NCBI RefSeq assembly: GCF_003944705.1
Contig: NZ_RWIS01000015.1
Location: forward strand, 62,001 to 126,000
From: Hymenobacter metallilatus
Lineage (GTDB): Bacteria; Bacteroidota; Bacteroidia; Cytophagales; Hymenobacteraceae
Length of the DNA: 64,000 nucleotides
Reading direction: 5' to 3'
The notes under the pieces were generated by a model, which saw only the letters and a list, made by a program, of their open reading frames with translations, was not told where the DNA came from and did not search any database. Within the stretch, counting starts at the first letter, position 1; each line of letters opens with the position of its first letter. Below are positions 18,094 to 26,062 of this stretch, piece by piece. The translations under genes and the position numbers were made by a program.

Positions 18094-19920
18094 TTACCGC
18101 CCCAGCAACCCGCGCAGCTTGCCTGGCACCAGGCTGGCGGCGCGGGCTTTCAGGTCGGTCCAGGCAGAATGGCTTAAGGTTCGGCCGTGCCACTGACTAA
18201 TGCCCTGGGCCAGCCGCTGGGCCAGGGTGCGGTAGTGCTGGCGGTGGTAGTGGCGCAGGTTGTTGGTAACGTCGGCGGGGGTTTGTACGAAGTCGCGCAC
18301 GTCCACCACGAAGCAGTTGGCCGCCGTAGCCACGAAGTCGGCCAAAGCCTGGTTCAGCAGCTGATGGCGCTGCCGGGCACCGATTTCGCCGGAACCCGGC
18401 ACCTCAATTTCGGCCCCGTTGAGGAGGAAAATGGGCACCGCAGCCGACACCTGGGCCCGCAGCCACCGTAGGTTTTCTTGAAACTCATCGGCTGAAATCT
18501 GGCCCTCGTGCTCAAACTCCTGGGCAAACCGCCGCAGAAACGCCTCATTCAGCCCCTGAAAACGACGCTGGGCATAACGGGCGGCCTGGGCAGCAGGGTC
18601 CTGGGCAGTAAGGTTCTGGTAGGCTCCGAAGGGTATGCGGCGGCCGGTGGTCCGCTCCCGGTACACGTCCTGGGTGTAGTCCATGAGGGGGCTGTACACC
18701 AGCACGTCGTAGTCACCGGCCCAGAGTTTGGTATCAAAAGCTTCCTGGCCCAGAAACGGCAGGGCGGCCGCCAAGCGCTGCTGCTCGGCGGCGGGCCACT
18801 CCTGGCTGGCCCGCAGCAGCAAAGTGTGCTCCAGGTGCACCGGAATCTGGTATTCATTATTGAAATTGAACTCCTCCGTTACGTCCAGCGCAAACGCCTG
18901 CAGGAAGGGCGTAAGCTGGCCCAGGTCGCAGCCCCCTTTCAACAGCACCCGTAGCCGGTTGGCGGCCTGAGCGGCGGCAGGTTGCAGCGGGGTGGCGGCG
19001 GGTTCCTGCAGCGTAATCCAGTCGGGCGTTTCCGTCTGGTTCAGCTCGGTAGCAACATCACCTTGCACTTTCAGCTGCGGGAAGCCCAAGTGGGCATAGA
19101 TCCACTGCTCCACGCCCAAATGCAGGATGCGGCAGGAGAAAACCAGCTGCTCCAGGCGGTTATCGGGCCGGTGCAGGCAGTAAATGCCCACCAGCCCATA
19201 GTCGCCGAACCGGTCCTGCACGCGCACGGTGCCCCAGCGGCGGCTGGGGTCCTGGAGGCTGACCTCCAGCTCGGCTTTGGTAACACGCTGTTTGGTGAAA
19301 TTGAGCTGATTGGAACGGTTAATCAGCTCTTCCAGCCGGTTAAGGTCCGGTAGCACGGCCTCGCCCTCCCGAAGTTCCACCCGCACCTGGGCGTCGCGCA
19401 GAAAGGCCAGGTTATCATTGTACTGAGTGCGGGCCTGCTGCTGCCGCTCCAGCAGCCGGTATTGCTCCAGGCGCGAGAAGGTGGGGTCGGGCTTGCCGCT
19501 GGCCCGCAGCAGCGGGGCCAGGCGGGACAGATCCTGGGGGTCGGCGGTTTGCAGCCCGGAGTTGTAAAACTCGGCCTCAGCCCGGTTAATGGGGTTGTCG
19601 TCGAGGAACAAGGCATTGGGGGCGCGCAGCTGCATCTGTTCCAGCAGCTGCCGGATAATAGGGCCCTTGGGCTGCCAGCTGATCTGCGGAAATACGAACA
19701 ACTCCCGGATACCCATCTCCATGAGCTTGGCCTCGGCCGGAGCAAAGTCGTTTTTACTGACGATGGTGTGCACGATGCCCCGGGCGGCAGTGTCGCGCAC
19801 CAGTTGCACGTTTTCTTCCAGGGCTTCCACCACGCCCTCCGAGAGCGTACCGCGCCAGAAGGTATCATCCAGGTCCCAGATGATGACTTTGATGGGGTGA
19901 GGAAAGGCGAAATCGGACAT
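18094..19920 (-). CDS. HAD-IIIC / FkbH-like protein with SGNH-like C-terminal part
   Basis: 608 residues from the ATG at 19920; the frame continues upstream only into a palindromic repeat. The HAD domain (about 5-160) has VIIWDLDDTFWRGTL and LFLDDNPINRAEA. An acyltransferase-like middle (about 175-300) has INRSNQLNFTKQR, DRFGDYGLVGIY and SCRILHLGVEQW, as in FkbH proteins. The C-terminal 300 residues resemble SGNH/GDSL hydrolases, with VDVRDFVQTP and a late YHRQHYRTLAQ. FkbH proteins load or transfer small acyl groups, often via an acyl carrier protein; none is next to it here. Next to the pseudaminic genes it could add an acyl group to the sugar. This is inference. Confidence 0.75.
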   Translation of the reverse strand: MSDFAFPHPIKVIIWDLDDTFWRGTLSEGVVEALEENVQLVRDTAARGIVHTIVSKNDFAPAEAKLMEMGIRELFVFPQISWQPKGPIIRQLLEQMQLRAPNALFLDDNPINRAEAEFYNSGLQTADPQDLSRLAPLLRASGKPDPTFSRLEQYRLLERQQQARTQYNDNLAFLRDAQVRVELREGEAVLPDLNRLEELINRSNQLNFTKQRVTKAELEVSLQDPSRRWGTVRVQDRFGDYGLVGIYCLHRPDNRLEQLVFSCRILHLGVEQWIYAHLGFPQLKVQGDVATELNQTETPDWITLQEPAATPLQPAAAQAANRLRVLLKGGCDLGQLTPFLQAFALDVTEEFNFNNEYQIPVHLEHTLLLRASQEWPAAEQQRLAAALPFLGQEAFDTKLWAGDYDVLVYSPLMDYTQDVYRERTTGRRIPFGAYQNLTAQDPAAQAARYAQRRFQGLNEAFLRRFAQEFEHEGQISADEFQENLRWLRAQVSAAVPIFLLNGAEIEVPGSGEIGARQRHQLLNQALADFVATAANCFVVDVRDFVQTPADVTNNLRHYHRQHYRTLAQRLAQGISQWHGRTLSHSAWTDLKARAASLVPGKLRGLLGR

Positions 19921-19943
19921 GATGAGGGCGGGAAAGACCATTA

Positions 19944-20037
19944 TCATTCTGAGCAGCGCGAAGGACCTTCTCACGCCAGAACGAGCTGTTCAGTAGTAGT
20001 CCAGACGGGAGAAGGTCCTTCGCAAGCTCAGGATGAC
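19944..20037. repeat. Dispersed palindromic repeat, family A, copy 1
   Basis: The ends are TCATTCTGAGCAGCGCGAAGG and its near complement CCTTCGCAAGCTCAGGATGA, enclosing a variable centre. It lies between the divergent FkbH-like gene and pseB. Other copies are at 21180, 22508, 28818, 32162 and 48926. Confidence 0.8.
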
Positions 20038-20088
20038 AAGCAAAAAATGGAACGCCGGCAAAACTACGCAAGCTCCGGACGGAATGCC

Positions 20089-20096
20089 TACTTTTG
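20089..20096 (+). promoter_or_regulatory. -7 promoter element for pseB (TACTTTTG)
   Basis: An exact TAnnTTTG match 47 bases upstream of the pseB ATG. Confidence 0.55.
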
Positions 20097-20143
20097 CCCT
20101 CCTTAGTCCTGGCCGGCACTACGCCCGGCCCTGTTCCCTTGAT

Positions 20144-21163
20144 ATGGCCCTCGACCTCAATCACAAATCCATTCTGGTTACCGGCGGCACCGGTTCGTTC
20201 GGCAAAAAGTTTGTTCAGGCAGTTTTCGAGCAGTTCCCGCAGGTAAAACGGCTGGTGGTCTACTCCCGCGACGAGCTGAAGCAGTACGAAATGTCGCAGC
20301 AGTTTCCGCACGCCAAGTACCCAGCCATCCGCTACTTCATCGGCGACGTGCGCGACGCCGACCGGCTGAAGCGGGCCTGTGAGGGCATTGATATACTAGT
20401 GCATGCCGCCGCCCTCAAGCAGGTACCCGCCGCCGAGTACAACCCGATGGAGTGCATCAAAACCAACATCTTCGGGGCTGAAAATGTGATTAACGCCGCC
20501 CTCGACTGCGGAGTGAAGGATGTGGTGGCTCTGAGCACCGATAAGGCCGCAGCTCCTATTAACCTTTACGGTGCTACCAAGCTCTGCTCTGACAAGCTGT
20601 TTGTGGCCGCCAACAACATGAAGGGCAGCCGGGATTTACGCTTTTCGGTGGTGCGCTACGGCAACGTAATTGGCTCCCGGGGCTCGGTGGTGCCATTTTT
20701 CCTCCAACGGCGGGCTTCAGGCGTACTACCCATTACCCACCCCGACATGACACGCTTCAACATCTCTCTGGAGGAAGGCGTGGACCTGGTGCTGTACGCG
20801 CTGGAGCACAGTTGGGGAGGGGAAATCTTCGTACCTAAAATTCCGAGCTACAAAATCACGGAAGTGGCCAAAGCCATTGGCCCTGATTGCCACCAGGAAA
20901 TTGTAGGCATCCGGCCCGGCGAGAAACTGCACGAGGAAATGATAACCGAAACCGACGCCCTAAGCACTGTGGAGCTGGACAAGTATTATGTCATCCTGCC
21001 CTTCACTCCACGCTGGGATGTGGACGACTTCATCCGCCACTTCGGCGGCCGCCGCGTGGAGCCGGGTTTTCACTATGATTCCTCCAATAACACCGAGTGG
21101 CTTTCAGCCGAGCAAATCCGCGAGGAAATCCGCCTGCACGTGGACGCGGGGTTTGAGGCGTAA
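20144..21163 (+). CDS. pseB: UDP-N-acetylglucosamine 4,6-dehydratase (inverting), PseB
   Basis: 339 residues from the ATG at 20144. It carries the NAD-binding VTGGTGSFGKKF and the inverting-dehydratase signature STDKAAAPINLYGATK, which holds the Asp-Lys pair and Tyr of PseB/FlaA1-type short-chain dehydrogenases. VVRYGNVIGSRGSVVPFF and the C-terminal IRPGEKLHEEMIT also fit. It converts UDP-GlcNAc to the 4-keto-6-deoxy-L-altro-sugar, the first step to pseudaminic acid. pseC, pseF-like, pseG-pseH and pseI follow on the same strand, which fixes the assignment against the retaining dehydratase of the legionaminate route. Confidence 0.92.
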   Translation: MALDLNHKSILVTGGTGSFGKKFVQAVFEQFPQVKRLVVYSRDELKQYEMSQQFPHAKYPAIRYFIGDVRDADRLKRACEGIDILVHAAALKQVPAAEYNPMECIKTNIFGAENVINAALDCGVKDVVALSTDKAAAPINLYGATKLCSDKLFVAANNMKGSRDLRFSVVRYGNVIGSRGSVVPFFLQRRASGVLPITHPDMTRFNISLEEGVDLVLYALEHSWGGEIFVPKIPSYKITEVAKAIGPDCHQEIVGIRPGEKLHEEMITETDALSTVELDKYYVILPFTPRWDVDDFIRHFGGRRVEPGFHYDSSNNTEWLSAEQIREEIRLHVDAGFEA

Positions 21164-21186
21164 GGCTAGGTTTTGTTTGTCATCCT

Positions 21187-21271
21187 GAGCAGCGCGAAGG
21201 ACCTTATTACAACAGAACAATCCTCGTGAAAACGACATTGTTCTGTTGTAATAAGGTCCTTCGCGCTGCTC
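21187..21271. repeat. Perfect 35-bp inverted repeat, family A, copy 2
   Basis: The arms 21187..21221 and 21237..21271 are perfectly complementary (GAGCAGCGCGAAGGACCTTA at the left edge) around a 15-base centre. It lies between pseB and pseC and would form a very stable hairpin in the transcript. Confidence 0.85.
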
Positions 21272-21310
21272 AACCGGACAGTTTTTGCCGGTAGTGTGAA
21301 GGGCGCAGTT

Positions 21311-21318
21311 TACTTTTG
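21311..21318 (+). promoter_or_regulatory. -7 promoter element for pseC (TACTTTTG)
   Basis: An exact TAnnTTTG match ending 7 bases before the pseC ATG. It implies a leaderless or nearly leaderless transcript independent of pseB. Confidence 0.55.
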
Positions 21319-21325
21319 AACCTGT

Positions 21326-22501
21326 ATGAGCACGACGCCTTCATTTCAGCCTACCCGCCCCATTGCCTACGGCCGCCAGCACATCACGCCCGAGGACGTG
21401 CAGGCCGTGACGGAAACCCTGTACTCTGATTATCTGACGCAGGGGCCGAAGGTGGCTGAGTTCGAGCAGAAGTTTGCGGCTTACGTGGGGGCTGATTACG
21501 CCGTGGCAGTAGCTAACGGTACAGCGGCCCTTCATTTGTGCGCTTTGGCGCTGGGCGTGCAGCCGGGGCAGCGCGTCATCACCACTCCCATCACCTTCGC
21601 CGCCTCGGCCAACTGCGTACGGTACTGCGGCGGCGAAGTACACTTTGTGGATATCGACCCGGCCACGGCCCTGATTGATCTGGTAGCCGTGCGCCAGTTG
21701 CTGGAAAGTCACCCTAAAGGCCACTTCCAGGGGTTGATTCCAGTGGATTTTGCTGGCCTGCCGGTGAATCTGGAAGCTGCTCGCCAGCTCTGCAACGAGT
21801 TTGGCCTCTGGATGATTGAGGACAGTTGCCACGCGCCGGGCGGCTTTTTCACCGATTCGCGGGGCCGGGAGCAGCGCTGCGGCAACGGGCAATTTGCCGA
21901 CTTGGCTATTTTCAGCTTCCATCCCGTTAAGCACATTGCCACCGGCGAAGGTGGCATGATTACTACCAACCGCCGTGACCTGTACGAGCACCTGCTGCGC
22001 CTGCGTACCCATGGCATCAGCAAAGACCCCGCCCACCTGCAGCGCAACGACGGCGGCTGGTACATGGAAATGCAGGAGCTAGGCTACAACTACCGGATGC
22101 CCGACATGCTCTGCGCCTTGGGTATCAGTCAATTGACCCGAGCCGACGAGGGCCTGCTGCGCCGCCGGGAGCTGGCCGCCCGCTACGATGCGGCCTTTGC
22201 CGACATGCCCGCCGTGCGTCCTCTGGCCGGGGCTCCGGGCCACGCCTACCACCTCTACGTGATTCAGGTACCCGACCGGAAAGCCCTGTATGATGCATTG
22301 CGTGAGCGGCAGATTTTCGCTCAGGTACACTACATTCCAGTGCATACTATGCCCTACTACCAAAGCCTGGGCTGGCATTCCGGTGACTTTCCGCTGGCCG
22401 AAGCCTATTACGCCCACTGCCTCAGTATTCCGCTCTTCCCCAGCCTCACCGACGAAGAGCAGAAGTACGTCATTGACTGCATCCGGGAATTGGTTGGCTA
22501 G
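21326..22501 (+). CDS. pseC: UDP-4-amino-4,6-dideoxy-N-acetyl-L-altrosamine transaminase, PseC
   Basis: 391 residues, a DegT/DnrJ/EryC1-fold PLP aminotransferase. It starts PIAYGRQHITPEDVQAV, with ANGTAALHLCALALGV in the cofactor region, MIEDSCHAPGG and the PLP Lys202 in FSFHPVKHIATGEGG. NYRMPDMLCALG and VHYIPVHTMPYY are typical of the PseC subgroup. It aminates C4 of the PseB product. Its own promoter element sits directly before the ATG, and a perfect inverted repeat separates it from pseB. Confidence 0.92.
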   Translation: MSTTPSFQPTRPIAYGRQHITPEDVQAVTETLYSDYLTQGPKVAEFEQKFAAYVGADYAVAVANGTAALHLCALALGVQPGQRVITTPITFAASANCVRYCGGEVHFVDIDPATALIDLVAVRQLLESHPKGHFQGLIPVDFAGLPVNLEAARQLCNEFGLWMIEDSCHAPGGFFTDSRGREQRCGNGQFADLAIFSFHPVKHIATGEGGMITTNRRDLYEHLLRLRTHGISKDPAHLQRNDGGWYMEMQELGYNYRMPDMLCALGISQLTRADEGLLRRRELAARYDAAFADMPAVRPLAGAPGHAYHLYVIQVPDRKALYDALRERQIFAQVHYIPVHTMPYYQSLGWHSGDFPLAEAYYAHCLSIPLFPSLTDEEQKYVIDCIRELVG

Positions 22502-22507
22502 CAATTC

Positions 22508-22590
22508 GTCATTCTGAGCTTGCGAAAAACCCTTCGTGCAGGCGTCATTTCCCGCAGAGGTTCGCGGAGGGATGCGCTGAGGTTCGCTGA
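22508..22590. repeat. Dispersed palindromic repeat, family A, copy 3 (one end only)
   Basis: It starts with GTCATTCTGAGCTTGCGAA and runs into the TCTGCG/TTCGCGGAGG motif seen inside copies 4 and 5. The closing arm is missing, so this is a decayed copy. Confidence 0.55.
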
Positions 22591-22632
22591 GTTGTTCTAA
22601 CACTGCCCTCCTACCCTCTTACCCTCCTACCC

Positions 22633-23358
22633 TTGCCCAACGTCGGTATTATTTCTCAGGCCCGCATGACCAGTACCCGGCTGCCGGGAAAAGTGCTGCG
22701 AGCGGTGGCGGGGCGGCCGTTGCTGGATTACCATGTGCAGCGGCTGCGGCAAACCGGCCTGGCCCTGCACCTGGCCATTACCGACCAACCCGCCGACGAC
22801 CCGCTGGCCGACTACGCCACCCACCACGCCCTCCCCTGCACCCGGGGCCCCGAGGACGACGTGCTGGCCCGCTACCAGCAGTGCGCCGCCGCCCACCACC
22901 TCGACGTAATTGTGCGGGTTACGTCTGATTGCCCGCTGCTGGACGGGGCCCTAGTGGCAGAGGCGGTGCAACAGTATGTGGCGGCCCGAAATCCTCGGCT
23001 GTACTTGTCGAATGTGCTGGAACGCACGTTTCCCCGGGGCTTCGATTTCGAGGTGTTTTCCCGCGAACTGCTGGAAGAGGCGCACCGCCACGCCACCGCC
23101 GCCTCCGACCGGGAGCATGTGACGCCCTACATTCATCAGAACCGCTCGGGCCGGGTGGAACTTGCCCACATCCGCCGCACCCCAGACCGGAGCAACTACC
23201 GCCTGACCGTGGACACCATTGAAGATTTTGAGCTGATCCGGCAGCTGGTGGAGGATTTCCGGGCCGATACCCTGACCGGTGACGAGCTGATTGCCCTGCT
23301 GGATGTGCACCCAGATCTGCTGACCCTCAACGCCCACATCGAGCAGAAAAAACTGTAG
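22633..23358 (+). CDS. pseF: Acylneuraminate/SpsF-type cytidylyltransferase, PseF-like
   Basis: 241 residues from a TTG. No ATG or GTG precedes the conserved first strand VGIISQARMTSTRLPGKVL, which is the CTP-binding start of SpsF-type cytidylyltransferases. VTSDCPLLDG, RTFPRGFDFEVFSR and SNYRLTVDTIEDFELI match the family. In the pse route it would activate pseudaminic acid as CMP-Pse. SpsF-like enzymes are the common CMP-transferases in pse clusters lacking a classical NeuA. The CMP-Pse role is inferred from the neighbours. Confidence 0.8.
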   Translation: MPNVGIISQARMTSTRLPGKVLRAVAGRPLLDYHVQRLRQTGLALHLAITDQPADDPLADYATHHALPCTRGPEDDVLARYQQCAAAHHLDVIVRVTSDCPLLDGALVAEAVQQYVAARNPRLYLSNVLERTFPRGFDFEVFSRELLEEAHRHATAASDREHVTPYIHQNRSGRVELAHIRRTPDRSNYRLTVDTIEDFELIRQLVEDFRADTLTGDELIALLDVHPDLLTLNAHIEQKKL

Positions 23359-23464
23359 GCTGACCCGAGGTATCAACTCTCATAATTTAGGCTATAAGGC
23401 CAGTTCTCCTCTTGGCTAGCGAAAAGGTTAGATTTTTGACTTTATTCAGCAACCGGGGTTGGAT

Positions 23465-23472
23465 TACCTTCG
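23465..23472 (+). promoter_or_regulatory. -7 promoter element for pseG-pseH (TACCTTCG)
   Basis: One mismatch to TAnnTTTG, ending 4 bases before the ATG at 23477. The start of transcription would fall on or next to the start codon. Confidence 0.45.
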
Positions 23473-23476
23473 AGCA

Positions 23477-24961
23477 ATGAATACTGCTGCTCCCCGCCTG
23501 CTATTCCGGGCCGATGGTAACTCCCGCATCGGGTTGGGCCATGTGATGCGTCTGCTGGCTCTGGCCGAAATTCTGCGGCCCGACTTTCCCGAGCAACTGT
23601 TCCTGATTCGGGAGCCAGACGCTGTCTTGGAGCAGCTGCTGCGCACCGCCGGCCTCGCGGTAGTGGCCCTGCCGGCCCAGCCCCTGGCCGAAGAAGCCGC
23701 CTATCTGGTCCGGCAGGTGCTTCGCGCTACCGATGTGCTGGTGCTGGACGGGTACGATTTCCGCTACGACTACCAGAACACGGTGAGCGGAGCCGTGGCC
23801 CGCCTGGCCTGCCTCGACGATTTGCACGCCTTTCCCTTGGCCGCCGACCTCGTGCTGAATCCGGCCGGGGGCCTCACAACCAGCCAGTACGAGTTGCGCC
23901 AGCCCGGGGCACGGCTGCTCAGCGGGCCTGCCTACGTCCCGCTGCGGGAGGCTTTCCGCGTCCCCGCCGCTTCTCTCGCGGAGCCTGACCCGACTACCGT
24001 GCTGGTATGCCTGGGCGGAGCCGACCCTACTCACCAGACCCAGCGCGTGGCCGCCGGGCTACTGGAGCTGCCGGCTGTGCAGCGCGTGCATGTAGTGGTG
24101 GGCAGCGCCTACCTGGGCTGGGAAAGTCTGCAAAGCTGGGCCCTGGAGCACCCGCGCCTGACGCTGCACCGCAGCGTATCAGCTTCGGGACTAACCCAAC
24201 TGATGCGCCAGTGCGGAGCGGCGGTTTGCTCGGCCAGTACCGTGAGCTATGAGTACTGCGCGGCCGGCGGGGGGCTGCTGCTGCTGCTGCCCACGGCCGA
24301 CAACCAGCACGACATCGACCAGTATTTGCGTGGCCACGGCCTGGCCCGTCCGTTTGCCGCCGCCGCCAATATCCTGACTTCGCCGGAAGCCCGGCGCGTA
24401 GCTCTTGCCATGCGGGCCGCCCAACGCCTGGTGTTCGATGGGCAGGCTCCCACGCGGCTGCGCCAGGAGTTCCGGGCGCTGCTGCTGCCACCGCCGCCAT
24501 TCTACCTCCGGCCCGTAACCGCCACCGACTCCGACCAACTCTTGGCCTGGACCAACGAGCCCGCCGTGCGGCAGTTTTCCTTCAACCCCACTCCTGTACC
24601 CCGCCCCGCGCACGAGCAATGGCTGGCTGCCCGCCTCCTCGACCCCAATGCCCTGCTGCTGCTGGCCCAGGACGCCGCCACTGGACGCCCCGCCGGCCTT
24701 ATCCGGTTTGCCGTCGATGGCGAAGAAGCCACCCTGAGCTACCTGCTGGATGCCGGGTATCGGGGGCGGGGACTGGCGCCGCTGCTGCTGCTGGCTGGCA
24801 CGCGCCGGGTGCTGGAGCATTTCCCGCGGGTGCGGCGGGTGCTGGGCCAGGTGCAGCAAGTGAATGTGGCCTCGGTGAAGGCATTTGAGCGGGCGGGGTA
24901 CCAAGTAAGCGAAGTAGCTCCGGCCGCGCCCGAATCCGTTACTTTTGTGTGGCTGGCGTAG
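23477..24961 (+). CDS. pseG: PseG hydrolase fused to PseH-like N-acetyltransferase
   Basis: 494 residues. The first about 340 form a GT-B-like UDP-sugar hydrolase (PseG): FRADGNSRIGLGHVMRLLALA, LDGYDFRYDYQ, VCLGGADPTHQT and VCSASTVSYEYCAAGG. After a Pro-rich linker (LLLPPPPFYLRP) the last about 150 residues are a GNAT domain, with LLAWTNEPAVRQFSFNP, YLLDAGYRGRGLAP and VNVASVKAFERAGY. PseH acetylates the 4-amino group and PseG then removes UDP, so the fusion joins consecutive steps. The start at 23477 follows its promoter element; an earlier in-frame start at 23459 lies before that element. Confidence 0.9.
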   Translation: MNTAAPRLLFRADGNSRIGLGHVMRLLALAEILRPDFPEQLFLIREPDAVLEQLLRTAGLAVVALPAQPLAEEAAYLVRQVLRATDVLVLDGYDFRYDYQNTVSGAVARLACLDDLHAFPLAADLVLNPAGGLTTSQYELRQPGARLLSGPAYVPLREAFRVPAASLAEPDPTTVLVCLGGADPTHQTQRVAAGLLELPAVQRVHVVVGSAYLGWESLQSWALEHPRLTLHRSVSASGLTQLMRQCGAAVCSASTVSYEYCAAGGGLLLLLPTADNQHDIDQYLRGHGLARPFAAAANILTSPEARRVALAMRAAQRLVFDGQAPTRLRQEFRALLLPPPPFYLRPVTATDSDQLLAWTNEPAVRQFSFNPTPVPRPAHEQWLAARLLDPNALLLLAQDAATGRPAGLIRFAVDGEEATLSYLLDAGYRGRGLAPLLLLAGTRRVLEHFPRVRRVLGQVQQVNVASVKAFERAGYQVSEVAPAAPESVTFVWLA

Positions 24962-25013
24962 ACCGGGGCGTTGTCGGCCCGGCCGCTTGTCCGGCTTCTT
25001 GCCTTCCGTTGCT

Positions 25014-26054
25014 ATGACTATTTCCTTTGGCTCCCGCCTCGTCGGCCCCGACCAGCCCCCGTTTATCATTGCCGAGCTCAGCGGCAACCACAACCAGGAC
25101 CTCAGCCGGGGCCTGGCCATTGTGGATGCCATGGCGGCTGCTGGGGCCCACGCCATCAAGCTCCAGACCTACACCGCCGATACCATGACCCTGCCCGGGG
25201 CCTACCGCATCGACGACCCCAATTCTTTGTGGTTTGGGCGGGAGCTGCACGAGTTATACCAGGAGGCCCATACGCCCTGGGAGTGGCATAAGCCGTTGTT
25301 CGACCGGGCCCGGCAGCACGGTATGCTGGCCTTCAGCTCGCCCTTCGATGAAACCGCCGTGGATTTCCTCGAAACCCTCGACGTGCCGGCCTACAAGATT
25401 GCATCCTTCGAGAATACCGACTGGCCGCTGCTGCGCCGGGTGGCCGCCACCGGCAAGCCCGTGATTATGAGCACCGGGGCCAGTCAGCTGGCTGAGGTGG
25501 CCGAGGCTGTGCAAGTGCTGCGCGAGGCGGGCTGCCGGGAACTGGTGCTGCTGAAATGCACCAGCACTTACCCCGCCACGCCGCAAAACACCAACCTGCG
25601 CACTCTGCCGCACTTTCAGCAACTGTTTCCCGATGCCTTGGTGGGCCTCTCCGACCACACCATGGGCGTGGGCGCGGCCGTGGCCGCCGTGGCCCTGGGG
25701 GCCTGCGTAGTGGAAAAGCACGTAACCCTGCGCCGGGCCGACGGCGGCGTGGATTCGGCCTTCTCGCTGGAGCCTGAGGAAGTGGCCCAGCTGGTAACCG
25801 AAACTGAGCGGGCTTGGCAGGCGCTGGGTCAGGTGCAGTACGGCGTGCAGCGGGCCGAGGAGAAAAGCCGCCTTTACAAACGTAGCCTCTACGTGGCCCA
25901 GAACATGCAAGCTGGTGAAATCTTCACCAAGGAGAACCTACGCGTAGTGCGCCCCGGCGACGGCCTGCCCCCCCGCTATTACGACCAGCTATTGGGCAAG
26001 CCCGCCCGCCAGCCCCTGAAGGCCGGCACCCCCCTCACCTGGGACGCGCTGTAG
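25014..26054 (+). CDS. pseI: Pseudaminic acid synthase, PseI
   Basis: 346 residues. A NeuB-type TIM barrel starts FIIAELSGNHNQDLSRGLAI, followed by HAIKLQTYTADTMTLPG, FSSPFDETAVDFLE, MSTGASQLAEV and GLSDHTMGVGAAVAAVALGA. A C-terminal SAF (antifreeze-like) domain covers about 285-346 (RSLYVAQNMQAGEIFTKENL). It condenses 6-deoxy-AltdiNAc with phosphoenolpyruvate to give pseudaminic acid. The ATG at 25014 is 52 bases after pseG; the frame runs upstream into pseG and is not the start. The next gene follows after 8 bases. Confidence 0.92.
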   Translation: MTISFGSRLVGPDQPPFIIAELSGNHNQDLSRGLAIVDAMAAAGAHAIKLQTYTADTMTLPGAYRIDDPNSLWFGRELHELYQEAHTPWEWHKPLFDRARQHGMLAFSSPFDETAVDFLETLDVPAYKIASFENTDWPLLRRVAATGKPVIMSTGASQLAEVAEAVQVLREAGCRELVLLKCTSTYPATPQNTNLRTLPHFQQLFPDALVGLSDHTMGVGAAVAAVALGACVVEKHVTLRRADGGVDSAFSLEPEEVAQLVTETERAWQALGQVQYGVQRAEEKSRLYKRSLYVAQNMQAGEIFTKENLRVVRPGDGLPPRYYDQLLGKPARQPLKAGTPLTWDAL

Positions 26055-26062
26055 CCGCTGCC

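Noticed and set aside
18094-19920. A polyketide-type biosynthetic cluster suggested by the FkbH-like protein
   Set aside because: No ketosynthase, acyl carrier protein or thioesterase is nearby; the neighbours make pseudaminic acid.
19944-22590. Repeated palindromes resembling a CRISPR array
   Set aside because: The copies are single, dispersed between genes, differ in length and have no regular spacers; no cas genes are present.
22628-22635. TACCCTTG as a promoter for the cytidylyltransferase
   Set aside because: It overlaps the TTG start codon needed for the conserved N-terminus, so it cannot drive that gene unless translation began inside the conserved strand.
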